Assembly (NCBI GenBank): GCA_964568355.1
Contig: CAZMRK010000543.1
Location: 1-29,586, forward strand
Origin: JAJPJX01 sp964568355
GTDB taxonomy: Bacteria; Acidobacteriota; Terriglobia; Bryobacterales; Bryobacteraceae
Length of the DNA stretch: 29,586 bases
Direction of reading: 5' to 3'
The notes beneath the pieces were generated by a model. The model was not told where the DNA came from. It did not search any database and saw only the letters and a list, made by a program, of their open reading frames with translations. A program made the position numbers and the translations under genes. Below, one piece after another: positions 24,201-29,586 of the stretch (position 1 is its first letter; every line of letters starts with the position of its first letter).

Positions 24201-25115
24201 ATGTCACTGCGCCCGGTCAAACGAGTGATCTCTTCGAAACCTACCTTGGAGGGAGCGGGTGTCCACCTGCGCCGCGCTTTCGGTTTCGGCACTACCGCCG
24301 ATTTCGATCCCTTCCTGCTGTTGGACGATTTCCGGAACGATGTGCCGGATGACTATCTGGCAGGATTTCCCTGGCACCCCCATCGCGGCATCGAGACCAT
24401 CACCTACGTGCTGGCCGGCACCGTGGAGCATGGGGACAGCATGGGGAACCACGGCACCATCGGATCGGGCGATGTGCAGTGGATGACCGCCGGCAGCGGC
24501 ATCATCCATCAGGAGATGCCGAAAGGCGATCCGGCTGGCCGGATGCATGGCTTCCAGTTGTGGGCCAACCTGCCCGCTGCCCTCAAGATGACCGCGCCTC
24601 GCTACCAGGACGTAAAGTCAGGTGACGTGGCCGCGGTCAAGGACGACGATGGCACCGAGGTCCGCATCATCTGCGGGACCTTCTGGGGCAGAAAAGGCCC
24701 CGTCGACGGCATCGCCGCCGATCCGATCTATCTCGATGTGACCGTTCCGGCAGGCCGCAAGAAAACGCTGCCGGTAGAGACCACGCGCCACGCTTTTGCG
24801 TACGTGTTCTCGGGAGCGGGCAAGTTTTGCAACGCGTCCGAGCCGCTGTCGGTACCGACCGAGCCGGTGGGCTGGCTCGATACCGCCCCTCCCGCGCAGG
24901 CGGAGAACCGGTCGCTGGTGCTCTTCGACCGGGGCGATGAGGTGGCCGTAAAAGCGGGTGAGGATGGAATCCGTTTCCTGCTGATCTCCGGCCAGCCGCT
25001 CGAAGAGCCCGTGGCCTGGTACGGACCAATCGTGATGAACACGCAGGACGAGCTGCGGCAGGCCTTCAGCGAACTGCGCGAGGGGACATTCCTGAAAGAG
25101 ACAGGCCGGAAGTAG
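24201..25115 (+). CDS. Pirin-family cupin protein
   Basis: A 304-residue bicupin of the pirin family. The N-terminal cupin carries the four metal ligands of pirins: His59 and His61 in FPWHPHRGIETITYVL, and His103 and Glu105 in GSGIIHQEMP. The C-terminal cupin (about 180-290) is the usual degenerate half. Bacterial pirins bind iron; some act as quercetin dioxygenases and others as redox-linked regulators, so the role here is not fixed. AGGAACG stands shortly upstream of ATG 24201. The FAD-dependent reductase gene starts 15 bases after its stop, so the two form an operon. The divergent BlaI-type repressor and its operator are about 130 bases upstream and might also act on this promoter. Confidence 0.9.
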   Translation: MSLRPVKRVISSKPTLEGAGVHLRRAFGFGTTADFDPFLLLDDFRNDVPDDYLAGFPWHPHRGIETITYVLAGTVEHGDSMGNHGTIGSGDVQWMTAGSGIIHQEMPKGDPAGRMHGFQLWANLPAALKMTAPRYQDVKSGDVAAVKDDDGTEVRIICGTFWGRKGPVDGIAADPIYLDVTVPAGRKKTLPVETTRHAFAYVFSGAGKFCNASEPLSVPTEPVGWLDTAPPAQAENRSLVLFDRGDEVAVKAGEDGIRFLLISGQPLEEPVAWYGPIVMNTQDELRQAFSELREGTFLKETGRK

Positions 25116-25130
25116 TGATCCGGAGGATCT

Positions 25131-26360
25131 ATGAGCGAATCCAGGTTCGTGATTCTGGGCGGCGGAATGGTGGCTGGATACGCGGCCAGGCAGATGGTGG
25201 AATCGGGCCTGAAGCCGGGAGAGTTGGCGATTCTGTCGGCGGATAGCTCGGTTCCGTACGAGCGTCCTCCGTTGTCGAAAGGGTTCCTTGCCGGCAAGGA
25301 GACCGAAGAGGGCATCCGGATCAACCCCGTGGAGTTCTATCGCCAGCACGGCGTTGACGTGAAGTTGGGGACTGCGGTTTCCGCGGTGGACGTGAAGCGC
25401 AGGCGCCTGGTGCTCCAGTCCGGCGGCGAATTCGGCTTCGAAAAGCTGGTCGTGGCCACAGGCGCAACGCCGCGCCGCCTGGAGATCCCCGGCGCGGCTC
25501 TGAGCGGGGTGTGCTACCTGCGGTCAATCGGCGATTCCAAGGCCATTCGGGCCGCCGCGGAGGGGACCAGGCGGACCGTGGTGATCGGCGGCGGATTTAT
25601 CGGCATGGAAGTAGCGGCGGTGCTGGCGCAGAAGGGCATCGAGGTCACCATGGTGCTGAGCGGGGATCGCATCTGGAAACGCCTGTTCACCGCGGAGATG
25701 TCCGCCTTTTTCGAAAACTACTACACGCAGCGTGGCGTCCGGTTTGTAAAGGGCGCAAAGGTTACGGCGTTTCGCGGGGGCACCGCAGTGACCGCGGTTG
25801 TGCTCGCCGGCGGCCAGGCTCTGGCGTGTGACCTGGTTGTGGCAGGGGTGGGTGTACGTCCGGCGACCGAACCGCTGGCGGGCAGCGGCATCGAAGTGGC
25901 CGATGGCGTGATGGTGAACGAATACCTTGAAACAAACCAGCCGGGCATCTACGCGGCGGGGGATGTCGCGAATTACCAGGACGTGCTTTTCGGCAAACGG
26001 CGGCGCGTCGAACATTGGGACAACGCCGTTTCGCAGGGGCAGCATTGCGCGCGGATACTGGCGGGAGATCGGCAGCCCTTCCGGCACGTTCCCTATTTCT
26101 TCTCCGACGTCTTCGACCTCTCCTACGAATATTGGGGCGACGGCTCGGAAGCGGACCGGGCCGTCCATCGCGGCGACGTGACGACCAGCAGTTTCAGCAC
26201 CTGGTGGCTCCGGCAGGATCGGCTGGTGGCGGCCTTCACGCTGAATCGTCCGGACGAGGAGAGGGAAGCGGCTCCGCGCTGGATCGAAAACCGGCAGGCC
26301 GTCTCCGCGACGAAACTCACAGATCCCACGGCCCCGGTCTTGGCGGCGGCGCTCTCCTGA
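25131..26360 (+). CDS. FAD-dependent NAD(P)H oxidoreductase (ferredoxin/monodehydroascorbate reductase-like)
   Basis: A 409-residue flavoprotein with two dinucleotide-binding folds. The FAD site begins at ILGGGMVAGYAA (8-19) and is closed by the ATG motif (VVATGATPRRL, about 108-116) and IYAAGDVANY (273-282). The NAD(P)H site is VVIGGGFIGMEVAAVLAQKG (150-169). PYERPPLSKGFL near residue 42 is typical of reductases that serve ferredoxins or rubredoxins (rhodocoxin, putidaredoxin reductase type) and of plant monodehydroascorbate reductases. GGAGG stands 4 bases before ATG 25131. No ferredoxin or oxygenase gene is next to it; only pirin, which suggests a redox couple with the pirin iron or a soluble quinone. 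Specific partner unknown. Confidence 0.88.
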   Translation: MSESRFVILGGGMVAGYAARQMVESGLKPGELAILSADSSVPYERPPLSKGFLAGKETEEGIRINPVEFYRQHGVDVKLGTAVSAVDVKRRRLVLQSGGEFGFEKLVVATGATPRRLEIPGAALSGVCYLRSIGDSKAIRAAAEGTRRTVVIGGGFIGMEVAAVLAQKGIEVTMVLSGDRIWKRLFTAEMSAFFENYYTQRGVRFVKGAKVTAFRGGTAVTAVVLAGGQALACDLVVAGVGVRPATEPLAGSGIEVADGVMVNEYLETNQPGIYAAGDVANYQDVLFGKRRRVEHWDNAVSQGQHCARILAGDRQPFRHVPYFFSDVFDLSYEYWGDGSEADRAVHRGDVTTSSFSTWWLRQDRLVAAFTLNRPDEEREAAPRWIENRQAVSATKLTDPTAPVLAAALS

Positions 26361-26438
26361 CTGCAAAATCCATTTCGTGACGGCGGCCCCCTTTTCTGAT
26401 GTCGCCGGCGGCAGTACACTTGCGGCAGGAGGAGTGTC

Positions 26439-26606
26439 ATGGACAAGCCGCGTCATCCTCAAGTGATTCGCACCTGGGTTACTCCCCGAAACCGGCGGCC
26501 GGAGCCGAATTATCCGGGCCGACGTGTCGAAGACCCCTACCGGGGCGTCGCGTATGACGCCCGGCAACGCGCCGGCAACGCGCCGCGCAAGGAAAAACAT
26601 TTGTAA
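26439..26606 (+). CDS. Small arginine-rich protein upstream of EF-P-like gene
   Basis: A 55-residue open frame with a strong GGAGG Shine-Dalgarno sequence five to six bases before ATG 26439. It begins MDKPRHPQVIRTW and is rich in Arg, Pro and Asn, with an estimated net charge of about +8 and no hydrophobic segment, so it is probably disordered and cytoplasmic. The TAA stop lies 11 bases before the ATG of the EF-P-like gene, so the two are very likely co-transcribed. I do not recognise the family. A charge and position like this would fit an RNA- or ribosome-binding protein, but that is inference only. The alternative is a leader peptide for the downstream gene. Confidence 0.6.
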   Translation: MDKPRHPQVIRTWVTPRNRRPEPNYPGRRVEDPYRGVAYDARQRAGNAPRKEKHL

Positions 26607-26617
26607 GGGAGCGCCCC

Positions 26618-27190
26618 ATGATCTCCGCATCGCAACTTCGAACCGGCGGGGCGATTCGATACGAGAATCAGCCCTACAAAGTACTGGCCGTGGATTACCA
26701 TCCGGGCCAGGGAAAGATGGGCGGCGTGAATCATGTGCGGATGCGCAACCTGAAGACCGGCACGATCTGGGAGCACAGCTTCCGGGCTGAGTTGAAGCTG
26801 GAAGAGCTTCCGGTGGAACGGCAGGCCTTGGAGTTTCTTTACGAAGACGGCAGACAATGCTGCTTCATGAACCCGGAGACGTATGAACAGGTGGAGGTGC
26901 CCTCGGCGGTGATCGGCGAACAGGCAAAGTTCCTGGAGGCGGGCATTCGCCTGCCGGTGGAATTTGTCGAAGGACGGCCGGTCAGCGTGGTGCTGCCGGA
27001 TGTGCTGGAAGTGATCGTCGCGGAGACGGCGCCCGCTTCTCACGGGCAGCAGGACAGCACCTGGAAGCCGGCACGGCTGGCTAACGGCGTCGAAATTATG
27101 GTGCCGCCGTTCATCAAAAACCTCGACAGCATCCGCCTGAATCTCGTGGAGATGAGATATATGGACCGGGCCAAGACGAAGGCCGGCTGA
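26618..27190 (+). CDS. Elongation factor P-like protein with a lengthened tip loop
   Basis: A 190-residue protein with the three beta-barrel domains of EF-P: KOW-like domain I (1-65, ISASQLRTGGAIRYENQPYKVLAVDY), central OB domain (66-128, LEFLYEDGRQCCFMNPETYEQVEVP) and C-terminal OB domain (129-190, with NGVEIMVPPFIKNLDSIRLNL). EF-P binds between the P and E sites of stalled ribosomes and helps polyproline synthesis. The tip loop that carries the modified Lys34 in E. coli (PGKGQAFAR) is here PGQGKMGGVNHVR, about four residues longer, with Gln in place of that Lys and Lys33 two places on. It may belong to a separate EF-P subgroup or use another modification. GGGAG lies before the start. It follows a small basic protein by 11 bases. 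Confidence 0.85.
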   Translation: MISASQLRTGGAIRYENQPYKVLAVDYHPGQGKMGGVNHVRMRNLKTGTIWEHSFRAELKLEELPVERQALEFLYEDGRQCCFMNPETYEQVEVPSAVIGEQAKFLEAGIRLPVEFVEGRPVSVVLPDVLEVIVAETAPASHGQQDSTWKPARLANGVEIMVPPFIKNLDSIRLNLVEMRYMDRAKTKAG

Positions 27191-27387
27191 GGCGGCGGGC
27201 GGGGCGGGCGGAACGCGGTTCTTGCCTGTCCCGGCGGGAGCATGATAGCCTGACGGGTAAGCGTTCGAGGCGCTCCCGGTCCGCGGGAAGGACTGAGTCC
27301 ACTCGTAGAAGTTGTCGGTTTCGCAACACGAACTTTCTTTCGGCCTGCTCATGCGGACACCAGGCGTACTACGAAAGGACGTTCGTC

Positions 27388-28788
27388 ATGAAACAACAAC
27401 TGCCCGCCCGTCCCAGCCTGGTTCAGTTGAAGCACCAGGCGAAAGATCTCCTTCACGAATATTCCTCTGGTGTGGAAGATGCGAAGGTCCGCTTTCGCGA
27501 GCATCTGCCCGGATTTTCCGCGCGCCGGAAAATCACGCTGAGTGATGCGCAACTGGTGCTCGCGCGCGAGTATGAATTTGCCAGTTGGCCCAGGCTGAAG
27601 CGGCACGTAGAGAGCCTGGAGGCTTTCGAAGAACGAGTCTCCCGCTTACGTGCGGAATTTGCCGCCGGAGACGAGGAATCGCGCCGGGAGCTGCTGAAGC
27701 CGGCGCACGCGAGGGAGCGGTTCGAGAACTACGATCCGGAAGGGCCAGCCCTTTCGGAAGCCGACGCGCGCCTGCTCATTGCAAACCAGGAAGGATACGC
27801 TTTCTGGAGCAAATACGAAAGCTACCTCCACCTGGAACCTGCCGTGCGCGACGCAATTGCGGTGGCGCGTACCGGCGATCTGGAACACTTGCGCGGCATC
27901 CTCCGCGCGGACCCGAAGGCTGCGAATCCACACTGGGTAAGCGGATTTGCTCCGCCGAACCCGATTCCCAACGATTCCATTCCGCTGTTCTGCGTCTCCG
28001 AAGGGATATTTAACGGCACCAACCGGCGCGGCAACGGATACGAGATCGCCGATGTCTTGATGGCGGCGGGTGCGGAGGTGGAGATCGGCGGCGGTCACGC
28101 CCTTACCGGAGCCGTCAGTTTCAATGCGCTGCGCGTGGCCGAAGCCCTGCTCGACCGGGGAGCGGCTGTCGATGGCGTGGATGGTGACGGAGTGCCGATG
28201 GCCTACGCCCTGCACTTCGGATTTCGGGAGATGGCCGAACTGCTCGCACGCAGGGGAGCCAGGCTGGACTTGCGCTTCGCCTCCGGTCTGGGCCGGATGG
28301 AAGAGGTCCGCGGCTGGTTTCTTCCCGATGGCGCCCTGAAGCCAGGCGCGGGAGCCCTGGCCGACCCCTACGGTCTGGAGCGCAAGCAGCGTGGAGAGAG
28401 CCCGTTTCGCTACGAGCGGACCCGCGAGAAAATTCTGCTCCAGGCATTGTATTTCGCCTGCGTCCAGGAACGCTTGGAGGCGGCGGATTTCCTGCTCGCG
28501 CAAGGTGCGGAGATCAACGGGATCGTTCCCGGGCTGGATATGCGAGGGACGATTTTGCACCGCGTCGCGTCGATGGAATGGGAAGGTCCGCCGGCGCGCT
28601 GCGAAAGAGTGATCCGATTTCTGATCGAGCGTGGCGCGGACCCCGCGGCTCGCGACCGGGAATACAACGCCACTCCGGCCGGATGGGCCAGCTACTGCGG
28701 GCGCCGGGAAGCGGCGGCACTGCTGGCGGAACTCACCGGCGCGTCCGGGCCCGGCGAGGCTGCCTCCAGCAGGGAAAGCACGGCATAA
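27388..28788 (+). CDS. Ankyrin-repeat protein
   Basis: A 466-residue soluble protein without signal peptide or membrane segment. The N-terminal 70 residues (SLVQLKHQAKDLLHEY, DAQLVLAREYEFASWPRLKRHVE) form a helical segment common in ankyrin proteins of soil bacteria; a similar short motif recurs at about 115-145 (DARLLIANQEGYAFWSKYESYL). From about residue 150 there are six or more ankyrin-like repeats, for example EIADVLMAAGAEVEI, RVAEALLDRGAAVDGVD, EMAELLARRGARLDL, EAADFLLAQGAEINGI and RVIRFLIERGADPAARD. Such repeats bind other proteins; the partner is unknown. AAGGA stands before ATG 27388 after a 197-base gap in which only a weak TTGCCT/GATAGC promoter was seen. The last 97 bases overlap the convergent gene. 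Confidence 0.85.
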   Translation: MKQQLPARPSLVQLKHQAKDLLHEYSSGVEDAKVRFREHLPGFSARRKITLSDAQLVLAREYEFASWPRLKRHVESLEAFEERVSRLRAEFAAGDEESRRELLKPAHARERFENYDPEGPALSEADARLLIANQEGYAFWSKYESYLHLEPAVRDAIAVARTGDLEHLRGILRADPKAANPHWVSGFAPPNPIPNDSIPLFCVSEGIFNGTNRRGNGYEIADVLMAAGAEVEIGGGHALTGAVSFNALRVAEALLDRGAAVDGVDGDGVPMAYALHFGFREMAELLARRGARLDLRFASGLGRMEEVRGWFLPDGALKPGAGALADPYGLERKQRGESPFRYERTREKILLQALYFACVQERLEAADFLLAQGAEINGIVPGLDMRGTILHRVASMEWEGPPARCERVIRFLIERGADPAARDREYNATPAGWASYCGRREAAALLAELTGASGPGEAASSRESTA

Positions 28789-29586
28789 GCCGTGGCGGCG
28801 TCATTCATGAACAACGTGGGAATGGAGCCCGGTTCGTAAACTTTGTTCATGGACTGGCTGGTCCAGGCTCCCGTCTGCGCATCCTGATGAGTGCGCAGCC
28901 AGGCGAGGGCTTTCCCAAGGCGCGGATCGCTTACGCCGGCCCGTTGAAGCGTGAAGACGGTGATCGCGGTGGCATAGCTGTCGGCGGGCGATGACTCGGC
29001 GGCGCGGGCATGCACCTTCCAGGGTCCCAGCGACTCGATCGACCAGGCGCCGTCCGCGCGCTGCTTGCTCCATGCCTCCTCGATCGTCTGCCGCCGCAGG
29101 TCGCCGGGAAGCGCGTCGGGAATCCTGCGGGCCGCAGTGAGCACGATCAGGCGATGATGCAGCGGCTGGCTCGCGAACTCGCGGCGCAGATAAGCGGTCA
29201 GCGCGGCCAGATGCTTCTGCACATCCGGCCTGTTCTGGTACGTCGCCGGAGCGGTCGCAACCGCTTCGAGAGCCAATGCCGCTCCGTAGTAGCCGGATTC
29301 CGGCGCTTCCCAGGGAGAGAGGCCGAGACTGAACCAGCCCCACCCGCCGGAGGCGGCGCCTTCCTGGATCTGGAGCGACCACATGCGCGCGAAGGCCCGT
29401 TCGGCTTCCGCGCTCAGCGTCGCCTGAGATGCCTCCTGGAAAGCAAGCAGCAGGGAGGAGAGGATGGCTTCGACCGCGGCGCCCTGCGAAAGCAGCGGCT
29501 CGTGGGTGAAACGCGGAAACATGCTTTTCGGTTGAGCCGCATCCAGGCGGGTACGCATACCGGCAGTGAGCGCCGCCTCATATTGC
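28692..29586 (-). CDS. Terpenoid-cyclase/prenyltransferase-like alpha/alpha-toroid protein, C-terminal part
   Basis: The frame is open to the right edge, so the start is missing; about 298 residues are visible. The sequence has repeated helical pairs with QxxDGAW/GGWGW motifs: SLQIQEGAASGGWGWFSL, WSKQRADGAWSIES and LRTHQDAQTGAWTSQS, which are like the QW motifs of squalene-hopene cyclases and prenyltransferase beta subunits. No DXDD catalytic motif of the cyclases is present in the visible part, so this is a family fold, not proof of terpene chemistry; such toroid domains also occur in secreted or cytochrome-linked proteins. The final 32 codons overlap the end of the ankyrin gene on the other strand, and the low-complexity tail (SSASSAAASRRPQ) lies in that overlap. 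Confidence 0.65.
   Translation of the reverse strand, partial: QYEAALTAGMRTRLDAAQPKSMFPRFTHEPLLSQGAAVEAILSSLLLAFQEASQATLSAEAERAFARMWSLQIQEGAASGGWGWFSLGLSPWEAPESGYYGAALALEAVATAPATYQNRPDVQKHLAALTAYLRREFASQPLHHRLIVLTAARRIPDALPGDLRRQTIEEAWSKQRADGAWSIESLGPWKVHARAAESSPADSYATAITVFTLQRAGVSDPRLGKALAWLRTHQDAQTGAWTSQSMNKVYEPGSIPTLFMNDAATAYAVLSLLEAASPGPDAPVSSASSAAASRRPQ

Noticed and set aside
28692..29586. Squalene-hopene cyclase assignment for the right-edge gene
   Set aside because: The visible part has QW-like repeats but no DXDD motif and is too different in spacing; only the fold can be claimed.

Overview
The window looks like the chromosome of an acidobacterium of the Solibacter/Bryobacter kind (Acidobacteriota). 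This is inferred from the high GC content, three very large TonB-dependent receptors of the Oar type with an N-terminal carboxypeptidase-regulatory-like domain and no SusD partner, secreted sugar-acting enzymes next to those receptors, and a short GC-rich intergenic repeat. No rRNA, tRNA, CRISPR array, transposase or phage gene was seen. All placements are by reading; no database search was run.

Region A (1-10574) reads as one regulon. Leftward from 4045 runs a tight operon: secreted ADP-ribosylglycohydrolase-fold enzyme, ribokinase, ten-helix DMT/ureide-permease-like transporter, and a GH127/DUF1680-like secreted glycosidase cut by the left edge. A LacI-family repressor (4190-5245) is divergent, and to its right lie a TonB receptor (5413-8886) and a second, paralogous secreted ADP-ribosylglycohydrolase (8997-10574). 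Two matching operators (TGAAYCGRTTCA), each just downstream of a TTGACA promoter, tie the left and right arms to one repressor. The likely job is outer-membrane import and cleavage of a ribose- or pentofuranose-containing substrate, uptake of the released sugar and phosphorylation by ribokinase. The true substrate is unknown.

Region B (10600-14910) holds a second TonB receptor behind a perfect consensus promoter and a 22-bp palindrome with a TCTAGA core. A HutC/UTRA-type GntR regulator follows 37 bases after the receptor and is the probable ligand-responsive repressor of this unit. Copies of the intergenic repeat lie behind it, and one forms the end of the gntR reading frame.

Region C (14935-23500) is a four-gene leftward operon: third TonB receptor, an 828-residue DUF4838 protein with a mutarotase-like C-terminal domain, a nucleotide pyrophosphatase/phosphodiesterase-like enzyme, and an alkaline-phosphatase-superfamily enzyme overlapping it by 4 bases. 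It suggests uptake and breakdown of a phosphate- (or sulfate-) decorated glycan or conjugate.

Region D (23500-29586) is housekeeping-like: a solo BlaI/MecI repressor with its own operator, a pirin plus FAD-dependent reductase operon, a 55-residue arginine-rich small protein directly before an EF-P-like protein with an unusual lengthened tip loop, an ankyrin-repeat protein, and a convergent terpenoid-cyclase-like toroid protein cut by the right edge.
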